Below are positions 45,798 to 56,965 of a stretch of 64,000 bases of DNA, piece by piece (positions within the stretch are counted from its first letter, which is position 1; each line of letters starts with the position of its first letter). The translations under genes were made by a program, and so were the position numbers. The stretch spans positions 124,001 through 188,000 of the forward strand of contig JADNRV010000079.1 of the NCBI GenBank assembly GCA_015499995.1, written 5' to 3'. The notes beneath the pieces were generated by a model that had not been told where the DNA came from, ran no database searches, and saw only the letters and a list, made by a program, of their open reading frames with translations. Origin of the DNA: Flammula alnicola (lineage: Eukaryota; Basidiomycota; Agaricomycetes; Agaricales; Strophariaceae).

Positions 45798-46163
45798 TGA
45801 AGCAGACTCAGACATGGGTCTGCGCGCTAAGCGATGAACCTGAGCCTTCGTAGGCCTTTTTGGACTGTTCTCTCCCGATCTTTCAGCTCATCCGGTAAAC
45901 GAAAACCAGAATTATACTTGTACTTGTACTTGCAAGGTCTTAATGAACAATTGCCTCGTATTTATCAAAAGTTATGCAGCAATAAGTACATAAATAAAGA
46001 AACTCAAATGCAACTCAAATGCGTATTCTTGCTCACATTTCGGAAATTAAAACGTCTAGAGTACAGGTAATAAAAGAATGGCTAGACACTTGTCTCAAGA
46101 ATTGCAATATCGGAGAGATTCTTGAAGCCTCACGCGCACGCCTTGTCACGGCCGCCCAAAAAT
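45798..46163. other. P450 copy-B 3' flank
   Basis: 366 bp between the P450 stop and the hAT target site. A/T-rich, with TACTTGTACTTGTACTTG at 45918-45935 (tandem 6-mer). No gene. Confidence 0.6.
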
Positions 46164-46171
46164 AATTGAGG
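46164..46171. repeat. hAT target-site duplication, left
   Basis: AATTGAGG, repeated exactly at 50098-50105 on the other side of the element. Eight base pairs is the length made by hAT transposases. Confidence 0.95.
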
Positions 46172-49100
46172 TAAGGACTGGCATGGATAACGTAAATCCG
46201 GATATTAATCCAAAAACTACTTATCCACTTAGCATAGTCCAGATATGGATAAATCTCGTGGGTACCTGCGGGTACCCGTGGATATTTTTAGCATTTTGCC
46301 GGCAGGGTCCGCTTAGAGGTGCCTGCAACGCATTTGCCATAAGGTCACGTGTGGCAAAAGCATTGCACCATCACCGGGAACGCGTAAACGTAGCAGTATG
46401 AGCTTCGCTTCTGCTCTCTCCGTCAAGTCTCCAATGTATATCCTTTTAACATAGTGACATGACATGTATTCTCCAGTAATCTACCAAAATTCTTCCAACT
46501 TCCGCTAGTTTTTCCGTTGCAAGTATTAAAAGCAAGCAAGCACTCTGACTCTGACACCTCAGTACTACTCCGCCAGTCACTCACTTGTCTTCTAAAAATG
46601 GCCCCGACTAATACTCGTGGAAGGGCAGCACTACGTGGCCGTTCCTCTAATCGTGCTGCTGTGGCTCCTACAATCTCTTCTTCACCCGGCGCGGAGTCTT
46701 TTGCCGAACCTCACTTTACACCTTCAGATGACGACGATGACGCCCCCGATGATGACGCCCCTGATGATGACGCCCCCCCAGTAATTACCTCACCAATTAA
46801 GCGTAGAGCCCGAAATGCTGGTACGACCATTAGCAAACTGGGCGACCTCGAGGCATGGGCCAAATCTGATGTGGAAATCATCGGCAAGTGACCTTTTCAT
46901 TGCAAGTCTTTGATATAATTTGTTGACTCAGATGGCTTCAATCACAGAGGCAGCTCGTTTACACTGGCGCTCCGATGCATATGATCACTACAACGTCACT
47001 ATCAAGCGAGACGTAACTCCGGCAGGTGTACCAACAGGTCTTACCTTTGTTTTTACCTGCAAGTTTCGGCCCGAGCATCACAAGCCAATACTCAGGCCAC
47101 GTTCCAAGACGTCGGAAGGAACCAGCAACTTGGTCAAGACAATGAAGGCTTGTCTGATGGCTATGGGGCACTCAATTCCGTCTCAGTTTTCACAGGATCT
47201 TGATGCTGCAATGGTTATTTATAGCCCTGCCGGCCATCGGGCGCTTATTGCACTCCGGTGTGCTAAATATTCCCGGCCCTTTAACATGGTCACCGACGAT
47301 GAGTATGTGCGAGAGGTAATGATGCTACGCCCCAATACCATTATACCCAACCCCAGTACCATCAGCCGGGACATCAAATTGATTTATTCCGAAATGTCGA
47401 AGCATGTTCGAAGTTATTTCAGAGTACGCCTTATTTTATTGAATGATTGACGCAGAGACTAACTTACTTATAGACTTTGGATGGACCGATTCATTTGGTT
47501 CTTGATGGCTGGACGTCACCTCTAGTCTGGTCATACCTCGGATTAGTAGTTGTATGGTCTACCAATGGCAATATTCACAGAGCTATTCTTGAGTTCATTC
47601 GGTCAGTCTCTAATAAGTTATGGGTACAACGCAACTGAAATAATGTTTATATTTAGACTGACACATAAACACGATGGAAGATATCTCGCTGATGTGGTTG
47701 GGCAATGCCTTATCCGATTTGGATTACAAGATCGAGTAAGCGCCCTTCAAATAGCAGCATGAATGTCCCAAATGCTTATATATATTTTAATAGCTTTTTT
47801 CAGTTTGCATGGACAATGCAACGAACTGCGATAAACTTGCCGAGGAACTGCCAAAGCATCTTCCGAAATTTTCAGGGAAGAAGGGGAGGTTGCGTTGCTT
47901 AGCACATATTTTTAATCTCATTGCCAAGGTATATATCGAGTTACAAACTGCATAGATAAATCTACTGAATGGAAAAATTCCTTCAAAGATTTTCATTTCA
48001 TTTTTCTTCAAGAAGCCTCGTGCACGCAAGCAGGTTCGTATTGCTGAAGGTGAGACCAGTGCTCGATTCCGTCGTCTTGGTGAATCCGATGATCTGGGCG
48101 ATGAGGATGAGGTGGTACTCGATGCCGGAGATGAATCTGATCCAGAGGAGGATGAGGCTGTTTTAGAAGAGGCAGAAGCATCACTGGAGACCGAAGAGGA
48201 TGACGAAGGCCAGGCTGTGCACAACGACCGTGTTGCAAAAACACTTCATGACAAGGCGATACAGATAATGGCGCAGAAAGGAATTTTCCTTCGTTCAAGC
48301 GAAGAGAAGATTGCACTGCAGATTTTTCCACGTGTAAGTCACACGAACTTCTATACATATAATCTTATCAACAGTCTATTTGTTAGGTGGCTGGTCTTGC
48401 TCGTCGGGTCCATGATTCCTCTCCACTGAAAGAAAAGTTCGATCAGTTAGTAGTCGATGATCTTGAGCTCAAAGGCGATCAGCGTGCGCTCACACGCCGA
48501 GTACCTACCCGCTGGAATTCAGATCTCGCATGCTTGATGTCGCATTTTCATTTCAAAGAAATTGTCGAGCAACTAACATCTATCTCCTCATTGAAACTCA
48601 AGTCTTACCGGCTCTCTGCAGAGCAGTGGAAAATGGCTGAAGACGTTCGGGAAGTTTTACTGGTGAGTTTCTACCCTAAATTGATTTTCAGAATTGATAG
48701 TGTTGCATAATTGCAGCTTTTCGACGCACCCACAAAGATCTTTTCAAGCGCTGAAGTTCCGCTGATCGTTGATGTCATTCCGACCCTGGAGGAGATACGC
48801 GAGGGCCTGATTGGCGCCCGGGATGATGATGCCAACGACGTCTCAAACGTTGTCAAGATCGCATGCCAGGCCAGTATCCTGCTCATTGACAAGTACTCGA
48901 CATTTGCCCAGGACTGTGATATCTACTTGATTGCAATTGGTACGCTTTTGTTGTACTCTCTCATATCTACTTACTGTCTAATTTTGTCACTAGTAATGTG
49001 TCCTGATAGAAAGCTCAAGTGGTTCAAAGACCACGGCCGAACTGCACGCCAAATCAAGGAAATTGAAAAGATCGTAGTTTCCAAGTGGAATGAAAACTAC

Positions 49101-50097
49101 ATTCCGGAGGATAGAGATGCGGCTCAAAGCTCAACCCCAGCGTCATCGGTATGCAAATCAATATCCTCAGCTGAATTTCAATGATCATTCCACACCTTGC
49201 TCTGTTTTAGACGCGTTCACGCTATGCTCCTGTCGTTGTACAGGAGCGCTACCCTCCAGACCACATTATGACCTATCTAAAAGAGCCCCTTCTTCCCACT
49301 GCAACGATCTTGGAGGCCGGTGGGTACATGCACTATTGGAACAATGCAAGATCTACACGCCCTTGCCTTGCACGGATGGCATCCGACTTCTGTTCTGCTC
49401 CAGGTAACGTGCATTTTAGATTAAACGGTTGATTGATATGTTGATTATTTGACGGACTGTTCGTAGCTACATCAGTTGATGCCGAGCGCGCGTTCTCAAC
49501 TGGCCGCCGTCAAGTCAACTTTATGCAAACCAACATGTCTTCACAAACATTCAAAGCCCAGATGGCCGTGGGATCTTGGTCGAGGTCCCCTCTCTATCCC
49601 GGTTTTAAGGCGGTTACAAATATGGTAGAACAAGAGATCATGATTGACCGTACAGAAAATCCTTTTCTGTTGGTGACTGACTCGGAAAAAGACTAATGAA
49701 AGGAGAATCAGTAGTACTGTAATACTGTAATAAGATTGTTAACAAATACATTCTGCATGCAATTGTCAAAAAAATCGAGCCCCCTGAGCCCCAGTGACTG
49801 CAGAGAAGCCAAAATGTTGAGACGACACGGCGTGCACACGCATTTCCCACAGAAATGACACCGGGAAACAAATGTGGGTTTGTGTTTTCACATCGCCTAA
49901 ATTTGAGCATTTTACTGGCTCCAGTACAAAAAGGAGACTACTTGCTATATTTACAAACGATAATTTACAGATTTTACGCTACTGGATTCAAGTGGATAGA
50001 TCCAATCCGTTGCGGTTCTATCCAAATCCAAGCCTTACCCACGCTTACCCACGGTCTGGATATGGACAAGTCACGGTCACATCCATGCCAGTCCCTA
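46172..50097 (+). mobile_element. Complete hAT-superfamily DNA transposon
   Basis: A 3,926-bp element flanked by the 8-bp duplication AATTGAGG. The 17-bp terminal inverted repeats (TAAGGACTGGCATGGAT at left, complement of TAGGGACTGGCATGGAT at right) differ at one base and match the TAGGG..TGGCA style of many hAT ends. Subterminal GGGTACC/TACCCACG-type motifs occur at both ends, as expected for transposase binding sites. It carries one multi-exon transposase gene. The exact target duplication and mostly open gene indicate recent mobility. The right end is 68 bp upstream of the coilin-like start codon. Confidence 0.95.
46598..49696 (+). CDS. hAT transposase
   Basis: Ten exons from 46932 (46932-47423, 47474-47601, 47657-47735, 47794-47928, 47989-48333, 48387-48662, 48717-48939, 48994-49148, 49211-49403, 49467-49696) join without stops to about 750 residues. 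An upstream exon (46598 to about 46870) adds a Ser/Asp-rich leader with three DDDAP repeats. Its junction is unclear because the obvious GTGACC donor breaks frame, while GTGGAA at 46871 keeps it. A CKF..H BED-like region is followed by the RNase H-fold marks LVLDGWTSP and CMDNATNCD. TRWNSDL and the C-terminal dimerisation block SVDAERAFSTGRRQVN come after. The protein cuts and pastes the element. If the leader is not used, translation could start at 46932. Confidence 0.9.
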
Positions 50098-50105
50098 AAT
50101 TGAGG
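50098..50105. repeat. hAT target-site duplication, right
   Basis: Second copy of AATTGAGG, immediately outside the right inverted repeat. Confidence 0.95.
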
Positions 50106-50165
50106 TCATGTGATGGAAGGATTTTACGGCTCGCAAAGGTTTGATGGTCATTGCATCCTCCCTTC

Positions 50166-52280
50166 ATGCGTATACGCATTCAAACCCATAGTCCCCTACC
50201 CGAAATAAAGGCGTGGTTTGTCCCAGATGTGCATAATCTACCAGACACTATATACGACCTGAAAGAAGCGTTGTGCTGGCGCGTTCAAGCCCTGAAAGAT
50301 GGCCAATATCATGGCCAAAACCTCATTTTATTGCTGGAAGACTTCGAGCTTTTGAATGATAGCCCATTTAGCGCTGTCAGAGACGGTGATTTGATATGTA
50401 TCAAGCAATCATCTTCGCCAAAGGTTGCAGATATGGAGATGGGTGTTGAACTGGGTACGTGTTGCTTTGGTCCTTCGTCGAGGCATTTTAAATGACAGTC
50501 TCCTATCGTTCGTGCTGTAGAACAGCCACGGGAACGAAAACGCAAAAGGTCGCAGACTGCTAGTACTAGTATACCAAAAGCTACACCATTGTCAAGTCTA
50601 CCTGCTCGGGCCCCAGCCGTTTTGCCTCCGTCGAAAAAGCGCACTCTCAAGCAGCCTGAGCCCTCCTCCGAGAGTGGATCTGAATCGGATACTTCTTCCT
50701 CGTCTTCCTCCTCATCATCTGCGTCTGGTTCATCCTCATCCTCAGCCTCATCATCCTCTTCATCCTCGTCTGGTTCATCTTCACCACCAAAATCTCTGCC
50801 ATCCAAAAAACCAGCTGCCAAAGCTTCTACAATCCCCAAATCAGTGCCCGAGTACGTCCATTTTAGCCATGTTAACTTCCGCTGTAAGTTACGAAAATTC
50901 TATTGATGCAGTGTAATCCACGTCCCTCCTGGCCTTGGCAAGCCCTCAACACATTCACGCAACAAACGGCGGCGGAAGAAGAGAGAATACGAGAAAGGTA
51001 TAACTTCAACTCCAACGCCTGTACCACCAAAAGGAAGCTCCGAGGCGAATAGTCTTCCACTGGGAGCTGGCAAACAACGGTCACTCGCACCTGCCAGTGC
51101 CGCCAATGTCAATCCAGCATCGGTTCCTTTACCTGCATCGCCAGGTATATCTACCTCTGCGCCTCCTACCGTCATCGCATCCTCCTCGGCTTCCCGCAAA
51201 GATGCTCGTGTCAGTATTGACGGTGAGGGCGGAGAGGCCAGCAGCAGCAAACCCTCACCCGCTCCGGTGTACATCACCCAAGACCAAGTCATGATGGGCT
51301 CCATGCGAAATAAGAATAAGAAGAAGGGGTTCAAGCTCTCCATGTCGAACCCAATACCGCAGAAGATCATCTTTGGGGAGGAGCCTGCAACCACCGTACC
51401 GGCGGAGCAGAGCAATCGCAATGCTAACGCCAACGAGCACGACATGCAAATGCAAGTGGACAGTGAATCCTTTACTTACGCCTCCTCTTCGTCGTTTGTC
51501 GGCACATCAACACCAGTACCATACGTCCGTTTGATCCCGCCCTCCGAGATCCAAGAGCGTGGCGAGCTGCCTCCGAACATGTTCGTCACGAGCGTGGACG
51601 TCGAAGCTGGGATGTGGGACGACTATACCACCACCATCAGTAAAAATAACAACAACGGAAGCAATAATAGTAATGGCAAGGCGTCGAAATCTAAAAAGAG
51701 GGGCAAGAAAAAGAAGACTGACGACGAGGATTATTACGCGCAAGACGAATCGTGGTACGCTGAGACGCAAGAAGACGATGTGGGACTTGATGCATCTGTG
51801 ATGCTGGACTACTCCGAATCGACAGATGCCAATGCAGCCTCTGCTGCTTCAGGAGAATTAGATTGGGATCAGGCGGAACGGCAATGGGACAGCAGTACGG
51901 TCATAACGAGCGCAGACCAGCTGAGCGCTGGTGCACTTGTCGGGTGGAAGGTATGTCTTTAGAATGATTTTATTTTCACCTTTCGATATTGATTGCTTCC
52001 TCTCCTCTCCCAGGGTCTCGCGATCAATCCTCGAACATTCTCTCCCGAGGTCCTATTAAACATTGCGAAGGTCGCCAATTTTTCCGAAGCTGCTTCTGAT
52101 TCTGGGTCAAGCGTTATTATACGAAAGATACAACGACCGTCAGCGAACGAAGCTGCGTTCGCGTTCGGCTTGAATGGCATTTCCGGGTCTGACGGCGAAG
52201 AGGATGTCGAGGAAGAGAGTGTGGAATGGGCGGAGGTGTTGGCGTCCCAGTGGCGACTCTTGGAAGGGTTGGATATCTAA
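50166..52280 (+). CDS. Coilin-like nuclear-body protein
   Basis: Four exons (50166-50454, 50521-50851, 50912-51950, 52014-52280) give 641 residues. The first 85 residues form a ubiquitin-like module with LILLLEDFELLNDSPFSAVRDGDLICIK, like the coilin N-terminal self-association domain. A long Ser tract (over 30 serines, with acidic patches) and a basic cluster (RNKRRRKKREYEK) follow. The C-terminal third has VRLIPPSEI, AGMWDDY and VGWKGLAINPRTFSPE, resembling the coilin Tudor-like domain. Coilin scaffolds Cajal bodies for snRNP maturation. Assignment rests on domain order and remembered motifs, so moderate confidence. A hAT element sits just upstream, inside the probable promoter. Confidence 0.7.
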
Positions 52281-52795
52281 ATAAAGCCTTTCGCATTAGT
52301 TGAATACTGATTGTGTGATTCAGTGTGCCCTTCCAAAGGTCCTCGGTGCACTGTTCGTGAGGTACATGAGCCTGCCACGATCCCTATAAGTTCAACCCAA
52401 CACGGAAACACTATTTACGAACTTTCACGGTGTGTGTAGACCGCGCACAAGTTTACCGTCGACTGAGTGAAGGTATGTTACAGGAAGTAACCGTAGGCCC
52501 ACTGAAGTTTAACGGCGAGTCGGGGACGAACAAGCGAGAGGAAATTTATTGATGGTAATCTTCTGCTCTACATAATTTAAACTGCGAGTTTTACTGGACC
52601 CGCAATGCCCAACGTTAACCTCCTACCAACCACGTCCAAGTTCCAACTAAGTCCACAAGCCCGGAAATTCATGTCGGACAAATTTCGATTCTAATTTTAC
52701 TGCTGAGGTTGCAGTTCAAGGACTCGGCATCCATTCCGCACGAAGACGGACATCCTCCCTCGACCCACTTGTTTCTGCGCAGGTCAAATGCCTTC
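52281..52795. other. Gap with decayed C-terminal duplicate of the kinase copy 1
   Basis: Between convergent genes. From about 52686 to 52790 the minus strand reads RRNKWVEGGCPSSCGMDAES, a diverged second copy of the C-terminal module of the adjacent kinase-like gene. 52470-52700 aligns with 54345-54575, marking it as part of the tandem unit. The rest shows nothing. Confidence 0.65.
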
Positions 52796-54042
52796 TCAGT
52801 CAGCGGCGCACCACCCACATGAGCACGTAGCCCCACCCTTTACCCACTTGTTGCTGTACAGCTCAGACGCCGTTGGCCTCTCGGCAGGGTCAAGGGCGAG
52901 GCACAGTCTGAGAAACGACGCCGTGAGCGCCATATCTTTTGGTGATAATTTATCGTTTGCTGCGAGGCGGTCTTCGAGCGTAGACAAGGTTTCTGCCAAT
53001 TTCTCCGCAGGCGATTCAGCGTATGACAGTGAAAACAGTGGCTCGCCGGTGAGGAGGAAATACGCCTTGGATATCCACATAATGAACGCGAAACATTATC
53101 AGAAAATAAGAAACAAAACTCACGGTACAGGCTAGCGTCCAGATATTAGTTTTGGTGTCGACCTTGCCGCCTAGAAGTAGATTGGGGGCTGCATCGAGTG
53201 AGACAGTTCCATTTGCTCGACATGCTGGAAAAAAATGGTCGTCAATCTTCTTAAAAAAAGTATGAAAAGGACACTCACCGTGTCCAAAATTGCTTAGAAC
53301 GATAAGTTCATCAGCAAAGACTTCTCGAGAATCATGCCACTTCGAATGATTAGGTAGCGGCTGAGATACCATAACTGGATACACTTTGCCATCTTTGCCT
53401 GTGATTTGTTCGACCGGCGCACAAGGAAACGGTGCAAGTACTTTCATGATATCTTTGGCGGCGTTGATAGACAAGAAGAGAAAATTATCGGGAGTAACGG
53501 CTAGGACAAGTATCACACATTCTCAGCAGGAAGAATGTTTAGTTTGTAAAGATAATGTCCGTACCGCCATGAATGATTTTGAGCCTGTCAAGCTCGCACA
53601 GTGGACTCAAGATATCGCATATGACTTTCTGTACAGCGTGAAGAGGCAATGTGCCTCCAGATTCAGGGTCACTGCGACGGAGGGCCTCAATCGAGGAGCC
53701 CAAAGGGCGTATCACCAAGCAGAGATGTCTGCCCTTCGGACTTTCTTCATAGAAGTGGTCAATGAAGTCGAGAGCACCAGATCTTATTTGTGTCTTAATG
53801 GTGTTTTGGAGAAGCTTAAGCTCCTCTTTGGCAGAGGGTTCCTGCGTGGCTGAAACAGTGAATATCTTGATGACTTCGATCTCGTCTGGGTCCTCGGTAT
53901 CGATTGCGAGCCAGCTGGAAGATCGTGGTCCCCAACCTACTTTACGCATGATGGACCATATCCCGTTCTCAAGTGTTTGTCCGGGTTGACCAGCAAAATA
54001 GCCAACTGGGGAGTCAAGTTGTTCTTCCGGGAAGAGCGACAT
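52796..54042 (-). CDS. SRPK-like pseudokinase, tandem copy 1
   Basis: Four exons (54042-53565, 53500-53279, 53224-53124, 53065-52796) give 356 residues. Kinase N-lobe: a glycine-loop equivalent VGWGPRSSSWLAI, the ATP-anchoring Lys in EVIKIF and an alphaC Glu in AKEELKLL. The catalytic loop reads IIHGGAVTPDNFLF: the HRD/HTD aspartate is Gly, although PDN is kept. DFG is replaced by SNFGHG. The C-lobe keeps LALDPAERPTASEL. With both the catalytic base and the metal-binding Asp gone, phosphotransfer is unlikely; a binding or scaffold role is inferred. GWG..S..WLA and IIH..KPDN-type motifs point to SR-protein-kinase ancestry. The C terminus is Cys-rich (CSCGWC). This copy lacks five residues (PPEAL) present in the others. 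Confidence 0.85.
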
Positions 54043-54665
54043 GATGGGAGTTCAAGCTCAGGGTCTATTGTTAGATTCACTGGCATCAGGATACGACATG
54101 TCTAGAACTCACTTGTGTATATCTCGCAACAAGTGAAGTTTGAAGTGGGCACAGACTTCATTCTTAGAATTTGAAAAGACTAAATCGCGGGTACTCACCG
54201 TATGCAGTGAGACAACCAACGAGTTCGACAATTTGGATTATAGACAACGTAAGTTAGTAAGCCGTGATCGACAAGCAAGAACGCGAAAATCTGGACAAAT
54301 ATAGTTCTGTAATTGCTACAGTAGAACTTGTACTCATGAAAGATATGTTACAGGAGGTAACCGTAGGGCCACTGGAGTTTAGCGGCAAGTTGGCGACGAA
54401 GAAGCGAGAGGAAATTTATTGATAGTAATCATCTATTATACATAATTTAATTTGCGAGTTTTACTGGACCCATAACGCCCAATGTCAACCTCCTAAAAAC
54501 CACGTCCAAGTTCCAACTAGGTTCACAAGCACGGAAATTCATGTCGAACAAATCTCGATTCTAATTTCACTGCCGACGCTGCAGCTCAGGTACTCGGCAT
54601 CCATTCCGCACGAACACGGAGATTCTCCCTCTACCCACTTGTTTCTGCACAGGTCAAATGCCTTC

Positions 54666-55928
54666 CTAGTCAGCGGCGCACCATCCACAGGAGCACGTAG
54701 CTCCACCCTGTACCCACTTGTTGTTGTATAGCTCAAATGCCGTTGGCCTCTCGCAAGGGTCAAGGGCGAGGCACAGTCTGAGAAACGACGCCGTGAGCGC
54801 TATATCTTTTGGTGATAATTTATCGTTTGCTACGAGGCCGTCTTCGAGCGTAGACAAGGTTTCTGCCAGTTTCTCCACAGGCGATTCGGCATATGACAGT
54901 GAAAACAGTGGCGTGCCGGTGAGGAGGAAATACGCCTTGGATATCCACATAATGAACGCGAAACATTATCAGAAAATAAGAAACAAAACTCACGGTACAG
55001 GCTAGCATCCAGATATTAGTTTTGGTGTCGACCTTGCCGCCTAGAAGTGCTTCCGGCGGAAGCAGATTGGGGGCTGCGTCGAGTGAGACAATTCCATTTG
55101 CTCGACGTGCTGATAGAAAATGGTCATGAATCTTCTTTAAAAAGTATGAAAAGGACACTCACCATGTCCGAAATTGCTTAGAACGATAGTTTCATCAGCA
55201 AAGACCTCTCGAGTATCATTCCACTTCGCACGGTGGGGCATCGGCTGAGATATGATAACTGGGTACACTTTGCCATCTTTGCCTGTGATTTGTTCGACCG
55301 GCGCACAAGGGAATGGTGCGAGATCTTCCATGATATCTTTCGCGGCGCCGACAGACTCGAAGAGGAAATTATCGGGAGTAATGGCTAGGACAAGTATCAC
55401 ACATTTTCAGCAAATGAAGAATGTTTAGTTTTCAGAGATGATGGACGCACCTCCATGAACGATTTTGAGCCCGTCAAGCTCGCACAGTGGACTCAAGATA
55501 TCGCATATGACTTTCTGTACAGCGTAGAGAGGCAATGTGCCTCCAGATTCAGGGTCACTGAGACGCAGGGCCTCAATTGAGGAGCCCAAAGGGCGTATCA
55601 CCATGCAGAGATGTTTGCCTTTCGGACTTTCTTCGTAGAAGTGGTCGACGAAGTCGAGAGCACCAGATCCTATTTGTGTCTTAATGGTGTTTCGGAGAAG
55701 CTTAAGCTCCTCTTTGGCAGAGGGTTCCTGGGTGGCTGAAACAGTGAATATCTTAATGACTTCGATCTCGTCTGGATCGTCGGTATCGATTGCGAGCCAG
55801 CTGGAAGATCGTGGTCCCCAGCCTACTTTACGCATGATGGACCATGTCCCGTTCTCAAGCGTTTGTCCGGGTTGACCAGTAAAATAGCCAACTGGGGAGT
55901 CAAGTTGTTCTTCCGGGAAGAGCGACAT
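54666..55928 (-). CDS. SRPK-like pseudokinase, tandem copy 2
   Basis: Exons 55928-55451, 55384-55163, 55109-54994 and 54935-54666 give 361 residues, with the same phases and nearly the same sizes as copy 1 (478, 222, 116, 270). Lys in EVIKIF is present; the catalytic loop is IVHGGAITPDNFLF and the DFG position is SNFGHG, so the same two aspartates are missing. Exon 3 includes LLPPEALLGGK. The 3' flank (54555-54665, minus) again carries a decayed repeat of the C-terminal module (NKWVEGESPCSCG). A 409-bp insertion lies 15 bp upstream of the start codon (55943-56351) and may have replaced its promoter. Confidence 0.85.
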
Positions 55929-55942
55929 GATCATGGGAGTAG

Positions 55943-56351
55943 TCCATAATTATAATGGTCGACCCCTACTAATTTTGGCCCGGCAAACACCGATGTTTGT
56001 TTTAATTACCGGCCAAAACCCGGTCCGGCCTTTCAAACCCCCAAACTAAAGGCGTGCAGTGATGTCTGCTCTTGACGTTCTTCGCCGCCCATCGACTTAT
56101 CTTGTGGTCACCGAAACACAAGAAAACGCAAGTAAATCCGATTTTCTTAGATGTAAAGTGATTTACTAACAATATAAAAAACCAGTCTGCAGTGAATAGA
56201 TGAATTTTTATCTCTTTTCTAAACTCATCATTGACCACCGTTATTGCAGGTCAACGTACATATGGGTAGTGCCATTCTATGTATGAGCACTGCTCTGAGC
56301 AATAGAAATGACTCGTATAAGCCGTGCGTAAGCAATGGTCCACTTACAAGT
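55943..56351. mobile_element. 409-bp insertion upstream of pseudokinase copy 2
   Basis: Copies 1 and 3 run directly from GGGAGT(AG) into TTCAAGCTCAGG upstream of their start codons. In copy 2 these two stretches are separated by 409 bp of unrelated DNA, which defines an insertion. Its right part (about 56200-56351) is the inverted partner of the dispersed repeat at 42281-42420. The left part has an inverted pair (TTTTGGCCCGG / CCGGCCAAAA). No clear target duplication or open frame; type unknown, MITE-like. Confidence 0.7.
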
Positions 56352-56640
56352 CTTCAAGCTCAGGCTGCTGCCATTGGGTCTATTGTTAGATTCATTGGGC
56401 TACGACGTATCTAGAACTCACTTGTGTATATCTCGCAACAAGAGAAGTTCGAAGTGGGCACAGGCTTGATTCTTAGAAATTGAAAAGATTAAATACTTAA
56501 GTAGCAGGTATGACTCGCCGTATGAGACAACCAACGAGTTCGACCAATTTGGATTCTAGACAACGCAAGTTAAGCCGTGAGCAAGAACGCGAAAATCTGG
56601 ACAAATGAAGTTCTGTAAGTTGCGACAGTGGAACTTGTAC

Positions 56641-56862
56641 TGATGAAAGATATTTTATCCAGGTGCTCTGTTCTACGGAGTAGTACAAAGGTGACAGTAG
56701 TAACTGGGCATGCTCTACTTTTAGGAAAGCAAGGGCGGGTAAAGGTAAGCAAATCATGAGATAAAAGACTCAGGAAATGCTGGATCTAGGTTAACATGAC
56801 AGAGTGTGATAGATAGATGGGTGATGATACAGATTGAACGATGAGAGCACTGACATTTCAGT
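56641..56862. repeat. Duplicated flank of the pseudokinase units
   Basis: The sequence from GAAAGATATTTTATCCAGG to GACATTTCAGTG is repeated at about 58530-58754 with a few percent difference. It shows that the duplicated unit included DNA now lying between copy 3 and the PPR gene, and helps place the unit borders (roughly 2 kb each). Confidence 0.85.
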
Positions 56863-56965
56863 GCTCGATTTACCGCTAACGCTGCAGTTCAAGGACTCGG
56901 CATCCATTCCGCACGAACACGGAGATCCACCCTCTCACTTGTTTCTGCACAGCTCAAATGCCGTC

